NCBI RefSeq assembly: GCF_001425005.1
Contig: NZ_LMDB01000037.1
Span: 315,269-379,268 of the forward strand
Direction: 5' to 3'
Length of the DNA stretch: 64,000 nucleotides
Source: Duganella sp. Root336D2
Lineage (GTDB): Bacteria; Pseudomonadota; Gammaproteobacteria; Burkholderiales; Burkholderiaceae_D
A program made the translations under genes and the position numbers. Shown here one piece after another: positions 16,949-26,389 of the stretch. A model generated the notes under the pieces. It was not told the origin of the DNA. It saw only the letters and a list, made by a program, of their open reading frames with translations, and did not search any database. Positions within the stretch are counted from its first letter, which is position 1. Every line of letters starts with the position of its first letter.

Positions 16949-18275
16949 AGAGTTCCTGTACGGCGGGCGCGCGCTGGTGCGCGACAATGCGCTGAGCCAG
17001 CGCCTGGTGCAGCGCCTGCGCCGGCATGAGTTGATGGACGACTATGCCTTGAAGGTGCTGGGCGACCGCCTGTTGCACCGCAGCCTGCAAGCGGCCATCG
17101 GCAAGCTACCCTACTATGCGCACATCACGACCGACTTCTCGCCGGTTGAGGCGCGGCAGGCCTTGCGCGAGCTGTTCCCGATTGTCGACAAGGCGACCTT
17201 GCTGGAACATCCGCTGGCGCTGTATCCGAACCGCGGCAGCAAGCGTCCATGGCAGGCGCTGGGCAAGACCAGCGGCACCACGGGCACGCCGCTGGTGATC
17301 ATCCGCAGCCTGCATTCGGTGCAGATGGAACAGGCCTTCATCAAGCGCCACTGGAGCTGGGGCGGTTATGTCGACGGCATGCCGCGCGCCACGCTGCGCG
17401 GCGACATGGTGGCCGGGCTGGAGCGGCAACGCCCGCCGTTCTGGTTCGAGAACCGCTACAACCGCCAGCTGCTGCTGTCGTCGCGCCACCTGACCGACCG
17501 CTGCATCGATCCCATCATCGACAAGCTGCGCGAATTCGCGCCGGCCATGCTGCAGGCTTACCCGTCCACCGCCTACACGCTGGCGCAGCAGCTGGAGCGG
17601 CGCGGCACGTCCTTGTCCATTCCCCGCCTGTTCACGGCTTCCGAGCCGCTGTACCCGCACCAGCAGGAACTGATCCGCGAACGCCTGGCCGGAAAGATCA
17701 TGGACATGTACGGCATGGCGGAGCGGGTGGCGTTTGCCACGCAGTGCGAGTACGGTTCGATGCACGTCAATCCGGACTATTCGCACGTTGAAATCCTGGA
17801 CGACCATGGCGAGCCGACCGACGGCTACGGGCATGTGGTTGGCACCACCTTGCATAACCTGGCGATGCCGCTGGTGCGCTACCGCCTGAGCGACCGTACG
17901 CGCTGGCGCCACGGCCATTGCCTGTGCGGCCGGCCGTTCCCGATGATCGAGCCGGTCAGCGGCAAGCTGGAAGACCGCATCACCGGCGGCGACGGTTCCG
18001 AAGTCAGTCCTTCGGTACTGACTTTTGCCTTCAAGGGCGTGGAAAACGTGCGCAAGTCGCAGGTGGCCCAGGTCGGGCCGGGCATCTGGGAATTGCGGCT
18101 GGTGCCCGATGTGCGCTTCTCGCAGGCGGACCAGGACAAGCTGCTGCACAACATCCGCCACCTGGTCGATGCGACGGTGCAGGTAAGGGTGGTGCTGCGC
18201 GACGAGCTGCCGAATACGGCGGCCGGCAAGTTCCGCTGGGTGGTCAATGAATGGAAGGACGGACAGCGTACATGA
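16929..18275 (+). CDS. CapK/PaaK-like adenylate-forming enzyme
   Basis: 448-residue member of the phenylacetate-CoA ligase/CapK branch of the ANL superfamily. It has the ATP-binding P-loop KTSGTTGTPLVI (about 113), DMYGMAERV (about 258) in the A5-like position, and a C-terminal DRITGGDGSEVSP hinge with a final NTAAGKFRWVVNE lysine loop. A cysteine/histidine cluster, HGHCLCGRPFP, occurs near 332, a typical zinc-knuckle position in PaaK-like proteins. The start is ATG 16929, inside the end of the preceding glycosyltransferase. CapK-like proteins recur in capsule/EPS loci, where they may activate an acyl substituent, but no reaction is established here. Confidence 0.8.
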   Translation: MLAELRKEFLYGGRALVRDNALSQRLVQRLRRHELMDDYALKVLGDRLLHRSLQAAIGKLPYYAHITTDFSPVEARQALRELFPIVDKATLLEHPLALYPNRGSKRPWQALGKTSGTTGTPLVIIRSLHSVQMEQAFIKRHWSWGGYVDGMPRATLRGDMVAGLERQRPPFWFENRYNRQLLLSSRHLTDRCIDPIIDKLREFAPAMLQAYPSTAYTLAQQLERRGTSLSIPRLFTASEPLYPHQQELIRERLAGKIMDMYGMAERVAFATQCEYGSMHVNPDYSHVEILDDHGEPTDGYGHVVGTTLHNLAMPLVRYRLSDRTRWRHGHCLCGRPFPMIEPVSGKLEDRITGGDGSEVSPSVLTFAFKGVENVRKSQVAQVGPGIWELRLVPDVRFSQADQDKLLHNIRHLVDATVQVRVVLRDELPNTAAGKFRWVVNEWKDGQRT

Positions 18276-19339
18276 AAACCATCGTCATGCTGGGAACCGG
18301 GATGGACACCATGGGCGGCATCGCTTCCGTGGTGAGGGTGTATCAGCAGGCCGGCATGCTGCGGCGCTTCGGCGTACGCTACCTGGCCACGCATTGCGAT
18401 GGCAGCCGGTGGCGCAAGCTGCGCGCGATGCTGGCTGCCTACGCGGCGTTTGCCGCGATGCTGTTGCGCGGCCAGGTCGGGCTGGTGCACGTGCACGTGG
18501 CTTCGCGCGCCAGCTTCTGGCGCAAGTCGGGCTTTTTCCTGCTGGCTTTCGCTGCGCGCGTGCCGGCGATCCTGCACCTGCACGGAGCGGAGTTTGCGAT
18601 GTTCTACGGCGAGGAGTGCGGGCCCTGGCGCAAGCGCTTCGTGCGTTTCATTTTCGACCGCAGCACGCGCGTGGTGGTGCTGTCGGAGGCATGGCGCTGC
18701 TGGGTGGAGGGGATGTCGCGCAACCCGCATGTCGAGGCGATATACAACCCGGTGCTGCTGCCGGCCGCGAGTTCCTGGGAACAGCGGCGGCGCGGCGCGG
18801 TGCTGTCGCTGGGCCGGCTGGGGCGGCGCAAGGGCAGCTACGACCTGCTGCAGGCGGCGGCGCGCGTGGCGCCGCAGGTCGCTGTGCTGGAATTGCGGCT
18901 GGGCGGCGATGGCGAGCTCGATGCGGTGCGCCAGCGCGCCGCGCAGCTGGGTATTGCCAGCCAGCTCAACCTGCTGGGCTGGGTCGGGGCGGAAAGCCGC
19001 CGGCAGCAGCTGGCGCTGGCCTCCCTCTACGCGCTGCCCTCGTATAACGAAGGTTTGCCGATGAGCGTGCTGGAGGCGATGGCGGCCGGCCTGCCCGTGC
19101 TGGCCACGCCGGTGGGCGGCATTCCGGAAGCGGTGGCCGACGGCGTGGAGGGCTTCCTCGTTGCGCCGGGCGATGTCGATGCGCTGGCGGCGCGGCTGGC
19201 GCAACTGCTGGAAGACGATGCGCTGGCGCGGCGCATGGGGGAGGCAGCGCGGCGCAAGGTGGAATCCACCTTCAGCAGCGATGCCGTATTGCCGCGGCTT
19301 GAGCGGCTGTATCGCGAACTGGGATTTTTGCCGCAATGA
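18272..19339 (+). CDS. Glycosyltransferase family 4 protein
   Basis: 355-residue GT4 enzyme. The start is ATG 18272 in the ATGA overlap; an upstream in-frame ATG at 18251 is less likely. The N-terminus has the glycine-rich MLGTGMDTMGGIASVV. The donor domain has GAVLSLGRLGRRKGSYDLLQA (about 178), LRLGGDGE, LNLLGWV and the clear E-x7-E motif NEGLPMSVLEAM (about 255-266), then PVGGIPEAV. It is the most canonical transferase of the set. Sugar donor unknown. Confidence 0.88.
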   Translation: MKTIVMLGTGMDTMGGIASVVRVYQQAGMLRRFGVRYLATHCDGSRWRKLRAMLAAYAAFAAMLLRGQVGLVHVHVASRASFWRKSGFFLLAFAARVPAILHLHGAEFAMFYGEECGPWRKRFVRFIFDRSTRVVVLSEAWRCWVEGMSRNPHVEAIYNPVLLPAASSWEQRRRGAVLSLGRLGRRKGSYDLLQAAARVAPQVAVLELRLGGDGELDAVRQRAAQLGIASQLNLLGWVGAESRRQQLALASLYALPSYNEGLPMSVLEAMAAGLPVLATPVGGIPEAVADGVEGFLVAPGDVDALAARLAQLLEDDALARRMGEAARRKVESTFSSDAVLPRLERLYRELGFLPQ

Positions 19340-21294
19340 CTGCACTGGCCTGGAAAATCAATCGCCTCAAACTGATGGGGCCTGCCGAAGTTGTCTGGCG
19401 TATGCACCAGCTGGCGCGCCGCAAAGCCGCCGCGATGGGGCTGGGGCTGGCCAGCTATCCGCCGGTGCCGGCCCTGGATCGTTTCGGCGCCGCCTTTCTT
19501 GCCGCACCAGCGGAGGTGGAGGCCGGCGCGCTGTGCATGGCAGCCGATGCGCTGCTGGCAGGGCGCTGGAACGTGTTTGCATTGGAAGGGGCGCCGCTGG
19601 GCTTTCCGCCGCAGTGGAACCGCGACCCGCGCAGCGGCACCAGCGCGCCGATGGCGCCGGGGCCGTCCATCGATTACCGCGCCGCGTCGCTGGTGGGCGA
19701 TATCAAATACCTGTGGGAGCCGAGCCGGCACCTGGAGCTGGTGACCTTGGCCCAGGCCTGGCGCTGCAGCGGCGAGCGGAAATACCGCGACGGTGCGCGC
19801 ACGCTGCTCATTTCCTGGCTCGATCAATGCCCCTATCCGCAAGGCGTGCACTGGGCCAGTTCGCTGGAGCTCGGCGTGCGCCTGCTGAACTGGTCGGCCG
19901 CCTGGCAACTGCTGGACGGCAGCCTTGACGACGATTGGCGTCACCGCTGGCTGAATGCGGTCTACAAGCACTGCCACTTTATCAGCCACCACCTGTCGCG
20001 CCACTCGTCCGCCAACAACCATCTGCTCGGCGAGTACATGGGCCTGTACATCGCGAGCGTGCAATGGCCCTGCTGGCCCGAGAGCGTACGCTGGCGCGCG
20101 CGCGCCGAACGCGGCCTGGCCGAGCAGGGCTTGCAGCAGAACTGGGAGGATGGCGTCAACAAGGAGCAGGCGATCTATTATCACCACGAGGTGATGGACA
20201 TGATGCTGCTATGCCAGCTCGCCGCGCAAGCCAACGGCGCCAGCTTCCCGCCCGGGTGGCTGGCTCGCCTTGAGCGCATGGCGGAATTCCTCGCGGCGCT
20301 GATGGACGTGGGCGGCAATGTGCCGATGACCGGCGATGCCGATGATGCCCGCATGCTGCGCCTGGACGCATCTGGCGCAGCGCCGTACCGCTCCCTGCTT
20401 GCCAGCGCGGCGCTGCTGTTCGGGCGCGCCGACTTCAAGGCCAAGGCCGGCGCGCTGGATGAGCGCAACCGCTGGCTGTTCGCCGATGCCGATGCGCGCT
20501 GGGCCGCGTTGCCGTCTGGCGTGCCGGGTGAACGGGAAACGCCGCGCCTGGCTTTCCCGCAAGGCGGCTATTACCTGCTTGGAAAGGATTTCGGCACGCC
20601 GCAGGAAGTGCGCATCGTGGTCGATTGCGGACCGCTGGGCTATCTCTCGCTGGCAGCGCATGGGCATGCCGATGCGCTGGCCTTCACGCTCTCCATGGGC
20701 GGGCAGGAAATGCTGGTCGATCCCGGTACTTACGCCTACCACACGCAGCGCCAGTGGCGCGACTATTTCCGCAGTACTGCGGCGCATAACACCGTGCAAG
20801 TCGATGGGCTGGACCAGTCGGAAATCGGCGGCAACTTCATGTGGCTGCGTAAGGCCAACGCTGTGGCGTTGTCGCACGACGCGACTCATTTCTTTGAGGG
20901 AAAACAAGACGGCTATATGCGCTTGCGCGATCCTGTCATGCACCGGCGCATCATTCGTTTCGATTCCCAAAAGAACGCGCTCGTTGTTGAAGATATCCTA
21001 GAATGTTTTGGCGAGCACGAGGTAGCCCTGCACTGGCATTTTGCAGAAGGCTGCCATGCCGAAACGGTTGGGCAAGCTTTGCATATCGCCAAGCGGGATA
21101 AGGGTTTGCACATGTCATGCCGGTTCGGGAATGGGCCGCAACTCCATTGCGCCAGCACGGCGCCAATCGCGGGATGGATCTCGCGCAGCTTTGACAGCAA
21201 AGCCGGCATCACGACAGCAGCGTGGCGCGGAGCGATACGCGGCACCAGCACGATCGTGACCGAAATTACCTTACTGGAAGGAGCGTCATCGTGA
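19336..21294 (+). CDS. Heparinase II/III-family protein without signal peptide
   Basis: 652-residue protein with the two-domain heparinase II/III layout: an alpha toroid N-terminal part (about 60-370, with VGDIKYLWEPSRHLELVTLAQAW and HLSRHSSANNHLLGEY) and a C-terminal beta-sandwich with GYLSLAAHGHADALAFTLS, MLVDPGTYAYH and FRSTAAHNTVQVDGLDQSE. No N-terminal signal sequence is visible, in contrast to the lyase at 9693. Relatives are common in EPS/capsule loci; a biosynthetic, quality-control or degradative role is not settled. Overlaps both neighbours by 4 nt. Confidence 0.82.
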   Translation: MTALAWKINRLKLMGPAEVVWRMHQLARRKAAAMGLGLASYPPVPALDRFGAAFLAAPAEVEAGALCMAADALLAGRWNVFALEGAPLGFPPQWNRDPRSGTSAPMAPGPSIDYRAASLVGDIKYLWEPSRHLELVTLAQAWRCSGERKYRDGARTLLISWLDQCPYPQGVHWASSLELGVRLLNWSAAWQLLDGSLDDDWRHRWLNAVYKHCHFISHHLSRHSSANNHLLGEYMGLYIASVQWPCWPESVRWRARAERGLAEQGLQQNWEDGVNKEQAIYYHHEVMDMMLLCQLAAQANGASFPPGWLARLERMAEFLAALMDVGGNVPMTGDADDARMLRLDASGAAPYRSLLASAALLFGRADFKAKAGALDERNRWLFADADARWAALPSGVPGERETPRLAFPQGGYYLLGKDFGTPQEVRIVVDCGPLGYLSLAAHGHADALAFTLSMGGQEMLVDPGTYAYHTQRQWRDYFRSTAAHNTVQVDGLDQSEIGGNFMWLRKANAVALSHDATHFFEGKQDGYMRLRDPVMHRRIIRFDSQKNALVVEDILECFGEHEVALHWHFAEGCHAETVGQALHIAKRDKGLHMSCRFGNGPQLHCASTAPIAGWISRSFDSKAGITTAAWRGAIRGTSTIVTEITLLEGASS

Positions 21295-22601
21295 AGATCA
21301 GTATCTTTGGCATGGGCTATGTAGGTGCAGTTTCGGCAGGCTGCCTGGCGGCAGAAGGCCATACGGTCATCGGGGTCGACCCGAACCGCACCAAGGTTGG
21401 GCTGATCAACGAAGGACGGACGCCGATCATCGAAAAGGATATCGGCGAGATGATTGCAAATGCGGTGCGTGACGGCCGCCTGCGCGCTACCGACAGTGTG
21501 CGCGATGCCGTGATGTCGAGCGAGATCTCGCTGGTGTGCGTCGGCACGCCATCGCAGATGAACGGCAACCTCGATCTGAGCGCGGTACGCAAGGTGTGCG
21601 AGCAGATCGGCCATGCGCTGCGCGAGAAGGAGAGCTTCCACGTGGTGGTGGCGCGCAGCACGATGCTGCCCGGCTCCATGCGTTCGCTGGTGATTCCGAC
21701 GCTGGAGCAGGCGTCCGGAAAACGTGCGGGCATCGATTTCGGCGTGTGCGGCAATCCGGAATTCCTGCGCGAGGGCACGGCGGTGCACGATTACCACCAC
21801 CCGCCGAAGACGGTGATCGGCGAGACCGACGAGCGCTCCGGCGACCTGCTGCTGCAGCTGTATGCGGGCATGGATGCACCGGTGGTGCGCACCGACGTCG
21901 AGACGGCGGAAATGGTGAAGTACACCGACAATACCTGGCACGCGCTGAAAGTCGATTTCGCCAATGAGATCGGAAATATCTGCAAGGCGGTCGGCATTGA
22001 CGGCCACGAGGTGATGGAGATCTTCTGCAAGGACACCAAGCTGAATCTCTCGCCGTATTACATGAAGCCAGGTTTTGCCTTTGGCGGCTCCTGCCTGCCG
22101 AAAGACGTGCGCGCGCTGATCTACAAGGCGCGCCAGCTCGACCTGGAACTGCCGCTGCTGAACGCCATCCTGCCATCCAACCACAAGCAGGTGGAAAAGG
22201 GCTTGAAGATGGTGATGGAAAAGCCGGGCAGGAAAGTCGGCATCCTCGGCTTCTCTTTCAAGGCCGGCACCGACGACCTGCGCGAATCGCCGCTGGTGGA
22301 CGTGATCGAGCACCTGATCGGCAAGGGCTACGACCTGCGCTTGTACGACAGGAATGTGAAGCTGGCGGCGCTGACCGGCGCCAACCAGGACTACATCATG
22401 AACATCATTCCCCACATCTCGCGGCTGATGGTCGATTCGATGGATGCGGTCCTTGCGTTTGCCGACACGGTGGTGATCGGCAATGGCGCGCCGGAATTCC
22501 AGGCCGTACCTGACAAGCTGCGGCCGGGACAGCACCTGGTGGACCTGGTGCGCGTCTCGGGCAAGCAGAGCGAAGGGGCGTACGATGGCATCTGCTGGTA
22601 A
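21291..22601 (+). CDS. algD: GDP-mannose 6-dehydrogenase (AlgD-like)
   Basis: NAD-dependent oxidation of GDP-mannose to GDP-mannuronate, the committed step of alginate-type precursor supply. The start is GTG 21291 in a GTGA overlap with the previous stop, after AAGGAGCG. The N-terminal dinucleotide fold is FGMGYVGAVSAGCL. The 436 residues follow Pseudomonas AlgD closely as recalled, including GFAFGGSCLPKDVRAL with the catalytic cysteine at residue 268 (the AlgD number), SFKAGTDDLRESPLV and the C-terminal EGAYDGICW. UDP-glucose dehydrogenase is the main alternative, but the end and the central motifs favour AlgD. Confidence 0.88.
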   Translation: MKISIFGMGYVGAVSAGCLAAEGHTVIGVDPNRTKVGLINEGRTPIIEKDIGEMIANAVRDGRLRATDSVRDAVMSSEISLVCVGTPSQMNGNLDLSAVRKVCEQIGHALREKESFHVVVARSTMLPGSMRSLVIPTLEQASGKRAGIDFGVCGNPEFLREGTAVHDYHHPPKTVIGETDERSGDLLLQLYAGMDAPVVRTDVETAEMVKYTDNTWHALKVDFANEIGNICKAVGIDGHEVMEIFCKDTKLNLSPYYMKPGFAFGGSCLPKDVRALIYKARQLDLELPLLNAILPSNHKQVEKGLKMVMEKPGRKVGILGFSFKAGTDDLRESPLVDVIEHLIGKGYDLRLYDRNVKLAALTGANQDYIMNIIPHISRLMVDSMDAVLAFADTVVIGNGAPEFQAVPDKLRPGQHLVDLVRVSGKQSEGAYDGICW

Positions 22602-23826
22602 CCGCGAAGAGCAGCGCCGTGTGCTTATCATCGTCGAAAACCTGCCATCGCCGTTTGACCGGCGCGTATGGCAGGAAGCGACGACGCTGCATGCCAATGG
22701 CTACCAGGTAGCGATCATCTGCCCGACCGGCAAGGGTTATGAGTCGCGCTACGAGGAACTGGACGGCATCCATATCTACCGCTACAAGCTGCCGATGGAG
22801 GCGCAGGGCGCCCTGGGCTATGCCATCGAGTATTCGGCGGCGCTGTTCCATAGTTCGCGCCTGGCGTGGAAGGTGCTGTTACGCCACGGTTTCGACGTCA
22901 TCCATGCCTGCAATCCGCCCGACCTGCTGTTCCTGGTCGGCGGCTTCTTCAAGTTCTTGCTGGGCAAGCGCTTCCTGTTCGACCACCATGACATCAATCC
23001 TGAACTGTATGAAGCCAAGTTCGGGCGGCGCGACTTCTTCTACAAGCTGATGGTCTGGCTGGAGCGGCTGTCGTTCCGCACCGCCGACGTGTCGATTGCC
23101 ACCAACGATTCGTATAAGCGCATCGCCATCGGTCGCGGCGGCATGGATCCCGACAAGGTGTACGTGGTGCGCAGCGGACCCAAGCTGGACCGCCTGCGCG
23201 TGCTGCCGCCGCTGCAGCAGCTGAAGCAGGGCAGGCGTTTCCTGGTCGGCTATGTCGGCGTGATGGGGGCGCAGGAAGGCATCGACCTGCTGCTGCAAAG
23301 CGTGCGCGTGGTGGTGCACGAGATGGGGCGGCGCGACGTGCATTTCGGCCTGGTTGGCGGCGGCACTTCGCTGGAGGAGATGAAAACGCTGGCGCGCGAG
23401 CTCGGCGTAGCCGAGTACGTGACGTTTACGGGGCGGGTGCCCGACCAGCAGTTGCTGGAAATGCTGAACACGGCCGATGTGTGCGTGAATCCTGACGTTG
23501 CCAACGAAATGAACGACAAGTCCACCATGAACAAGATCATGGAGTACATGGCGCTGGGCAAGCCGATCGTGCAGTTCGACCTGACCGAGGGCCGTGTATC
23601 GGCGCAGGAAGCTTCGCTGTACGCGGCCAGGAACGACCCGGTCGACATGGCGCTGAAGATTGTGGAGTTGCTGGATGATCCGGAGCGGCGCGCGCGCATG
23701 GGTACTTATGGGCGCAACCGTGTGGTCAATGAACTTGAATGGGAATACGAGGCGCCCAAGCTGCTGGCAGCTTATGAGCGGCTGTACTCGGCGCCCGAGC
23801 TGATTCTGGAAAAGGACAACCTATGA
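22585..23826 (+). CDS. Glycosyltransferase family 4 protein
   Basis: 413-residue GT4 enzyme starting at ATG 22585, overlapping the end of the dehydrogenase gene by 17 nt. The N-terminus has VLIIVENLPSPFDRRVWQEATTL, typical of transferases with a WcaI-like first domain. The donor domain carries FLVGYVGVMGAQEGIDLLLQ, HFGLVGGGTSLEEM and VTFTGRVPDQQLLEML, then NKIMEYMALGKPIVQFDLTEGR. Position next to GDP-sugar genes hints at a GDP-linked donor, but this is only context. Confidence 0.85.
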   Translation: MASAGNREEQRRVLIIVENLPSPFDRRVWQEATTLHANGYQVAIICPTGKGYESRYEELDGIHIYRYKLPMEAQGALGYAIEYSAALFHSSRLAWKVLLRHGFDVIHACNPPDLLFLVGGFFKFLLGKRFLFDHHDINPELYEAKFGRRDFFYKLMVWLERLSFRTADVSIATNDSYKRIAIGRGGMDPDKVYVVRSGPKLDRLRVLPPLQQLKQGRRFLVGYVGVMGAQEGIDLLLQSVRVVVHEMGRRDVHFGLVGGGTSLEEMKTLARELGVAEYVTFTGRVPDQQLLEMLNTADVCVNPDVANEMNDKSTMNKIMEYMALGKPIVQFDLTEGRVSAQEASLYAARNDPVDMALKIVELLDDPERRARMGTYGRNRVVNELEWEYEAPKLLAAYERLYSAPELILEKDNL

Positions 23827-24977
23827 AAGCGATGATTCTGGCGGCCGGCAAGGGCACGCGGGTGCGCCCTTTGACCTATGAACTGCCGAAGCCGATGATC
23901 CCGATCCTCGGCAAGCCCGTGATGGCCTACCTGGTTGAGCACCTGCAGCGGCATGGCGTCAGCGAGATCATGGTCAATGTCAGCTACCTGCATGAGAAGA
24001 TCGAAGAGTATTTCGGCGAAGGGCACCAGTTCGGCGTGCAGATCGGCTATTCCTTTGAAGGCTATACCAACGACCAGGGCGAGGTCGTGCCGCAGCCGAT
24101 CGGGTCCGCCGGCGGCATCAAGAAGATCCAGGAGTTCGGCGGGTTTTTCGACGAGACGGTGGTGGTGCTGTGCGGCGACGCGCTGATCGACCTGGATTTG
24201 AAGTCGGCACTGTACGAACACCGGCGCAAGGGCGCCCTGGCCACCGTGATTACGCGTGAAGTGCCGTGGGAGAAGGTGAGCAGTTATGGCGTGGTGGTCA
24301 GCGACGGCGGCGGCCGGGTGCTCGAATTCCAGGAAAAGCCATCGCGCGCGCAGGCCAAGTCGAATTGCGCCAGCACCGGCATTTACCTGTTCGAACCGGA
24401 AGTGATCGACCTGATTCCCTCCGGCCAGGAGTTCGATATCGGCTCCGAGCTGTTCCCCCTGCTGGCCCAGCGCGGCTTGCCGTTCTACTGCCAGACGCGC
24501 AAATTCGACTGGATCGATATCGGCAGCGTCAAGGATTACTGGGAAGTGCTGCAAGGCGTGCTGACCGGCGGCGTGGCGCACATGACGGTGCCGGGCGTGC
24601 AGGTGGAGGAGGGCGTGTGGGTCGGCCTGAACACCAGCATCGACTGGCATGGCACCCGCATCATCGGGCCGGTCTATATCGGCTCCGGTTGCCGCATCGA
24701 GGCCGGCGCCACCATCATCGGGCCGACGTGGATTGGCCACGGCAGCCACATTCGCAGCGGGGCAAGGGTAGTGCGCAGCGTGTTGTTCGAATATACTCGA
24801 GTCTTACCGGACGTTACACTCGACGAATTAATCGTGTTCAAAGAGTATAGTGTCGACCGCGCTGGCGAAATGCAGCATATTTCGCAAGCAGAAGGCGGAG
24901 GCTGGGCTAATGCGCGGGATCGCCGTGCGACCCGGCGTGCCGCGCATAATGTTGCCAAAGAGACAACTTTAATATGA
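23823..24977 (+). CDS. Sugar-1-phosphate nucleotidylyltransferase (mannose-1-P guanylyltransferase-like)
   Basis: 384-residue pyrophosphorylase. The N-terminal nucleotidyltransferase domain has the signature MILAAGKGTRVRPLTYELPKPM, the metal-binding CGDALIDLD (about 118) and FQEKP (about 175). It is followed by a left-handed beta-helix of hexapeptide-like repeats (about 265-340: GVWVGLN, GPVYIGSG, GPTWIGHG) and a basic, poorly conserved tail. The architecture fits the GMPPB/GlmU-like class rather than RmlA. The substrate (mannose-1-P or glucose-1-P) is not certain. ATGA overlaps on both sides. Confidence 0.8.
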   Translation: MKAMILAAGKGTRVRPLTYELPKPMIPILGKPVMAYLVEHLQRHGVSEIMVNVSYLHEKIEEYFGEGHQFGVQIGYSFEGYTNDQGEVVPQPIGSAGGIKKIQEFGGFFDETVVVLCGDALIDLDLKSALYEHRRKGALATVITREVPWEKVSSYGVVVSDGGGRVLEFQEKPSRAQAKSNCASTGIYLFEPEVIDLIPSGQEFDIGSELFPLLAQRGLPFYCQTRKFDWIDIGSVKDYWEVLQGVLTGGVAHMTVPGVQVEEGVWVGLNTSIDWHGTRIIGPVYIGSGCRIEAGATIIGPTWIGHGSHIRSGARVVRSVLFEYTRVLPDVTLDELIVFKEYSVDRAGEMQHISQAEGGGWANARDRRATRRAAHNVAKETTLI

Positions 24978-26389
24978 AAATTTATCCCGTCATCCTGTCC
25001 GGCGGCGCCGGTACCCGGCTGTGGCCCTTGTCGCGCGCGGCGTTGCCGAAGCAGCTGCTGCCGCTGGTATCGGACAAGACGATGTTGCAGGAGACCGTGC
25101 AACGCCTGGCTGGCCGCAACGGCATGATGGCGCCGCTGATCGTGTGCGGCAACGAGCACCGCTTCCTGGTGGCCGAGCAGATGCGCGAAATCGGCGTCAG
25201 CCCGCTTGGCATCCTGCTGGAGCCGGTGGGGCGCAATACCGCGCCGGCGGTGGCCGCCGCCGCCCATTACCTGCAGGCGATCGATGCGCAAGCGCTCATG
25301 CTGGTGCTACCGGCCGACCATGTGATCAAGGACGTGGACTCTTTCTACGCTGCGATCGAGCGCGCCGCGACCCAGGCCGAAGGCGGCGCACTGGCCACCT
25401 TCGGCATCGTGCCGACCGCGCCGGAAACGGGCTATGGCTATATCCAGAGCGGCGAGCCGCTGCCGGCCGAAGGCTGCTACAAGGTCGGCAGGTTCGTCGA
25501 GAAGCCGGACCGCGAGACGGCGCAGGGCTTTATCGATGCCGGCAACTTCTTCTGGAACAGCGGCATGTTCCTGTTCCGCGCCGACGCCTTCCTGAAGGAG
25601 CTGGCGCAATTCCAGCCCGAGATGGCCAGATTCAGCGAGGAAGCGGTCAGCAAGGGCTATCGCGACCTGGATTTCTGCCGCCTCGACGAGGCGGCCTTCA
25701 CGGCCTGCCCATCCGATTCCATCGACTACGCGGTGATGGAGCACACCAGGCAGGCTGTCGTGGCGCCGGCGGCGATCGGCTGGAACGACGTGGGCTCCTG
25801 GTCGGCGCTGGTCGACGTGCTGGAGGCCGACGGCAACGGCAATGTGACGCGCGGCGACGTGTACACCGATGATGCCAGGAACTGCCTGGTGCGCGCCGAG
25901 GGCCGCATCGTGGCGGCAATCGGCGTGCAGGACCTGGTGATCGTCGAGACTTCCGATGCGGTGCTGGTGGCGCACAAGGACCATGTGCAGCGCGTGAAGC
26001 AGGTGGTGGACCACCTGAAAGCCAGCGGCCGCACCGAGCATCTGCACCATACCAAGGTGTATCGTCCCTGGGGTTCGTACGAAGGCATCGACGTGGGCGA
26101 GCGCTTCCAGGTCAAACGCATCATCGTCAACCCGGGCGGCAAGCTGTCGCTGCAGATGCACCATCACCGCGCCGAACATTGGGTGGTGGTATCGGGGACG
26201 GCGCGCGTGACTTGCGGCGACAAGGTCAGCCTGCTGACCGAGAACGAATCGACCTATATCCCGATCGGCATGAGCCATCGCCTGGAGAATCCGGGCAAGC
26301 TGCCGCTGCACCTGATCGAAGTGCAGTCGGGCAGCTACCTCGGCGAGGACGATATCGTTCGCTTCGAGGATGTCTACCATCGCGGCTAG
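24974..26389 (+). CDS. manC: Bifunctional mannose-1-phosphate guanylyltransferase / mannose-6-phosphate isomerase
   Basis: Type II phosphomannose isomerase family (ManC/AlgA), supplying GDP-mannose for the dehydrogenase encoded upstream. The guanylyltransferase domain starts PVILSGGAGTRLWPLSR and has FVEKPD (about 175) and the NSGMFLF segment. The C-terminal cupin isomerase domain (about 350-471) has RPWGSYEGID, GGKLSLQMHHHRAEHWVVVSG and the metal-site histidines and QSGSYLGEDDIVR. The 471 residues are typical. No phosphomannomutase gene is seen in this window. Confidence 0.93.
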   Translation: MKIYPVILSGGAGTRLWPLSRAALPKQLLPLVSDKTMLQETVQRLAGRNGMMAPLIVCGNEHRFLVAEQMREIGVSPLGILLEPVGRNTAPAVAAAAHYLQAIDAQALMLVLPADHVIKDVDSFYAAIERAATQAEGGALATFGIVPTAPETGYGYIQSGEPLPAEGCYKVGRFVEKPDRETAQGFIDAGNFFWNSGMFLFRADAFLKELAQFQPEMARFSEEAVSKGYRDLDFCRLDEAAFTACPSDSIDYAVMEHTRQAVVAPAAIGWNDVGSWSALVDVLEADGNGNVTRGDVYTDDARNCLVRAEGRIVAAIGVQDLVIVETSDAVLVAHKDHVQRVKQVVDHLKASGRTEHLHHTKVYRPWGSYEGIDVGERFQVKRIIVNPGGKLSLQMHHHRAEHWVVVSGTARVTCGDKVSLLTENESTYIPIGMSHRLENPGKLPLHLIEVQSGSYLGEDDIVRFEDVYHRG

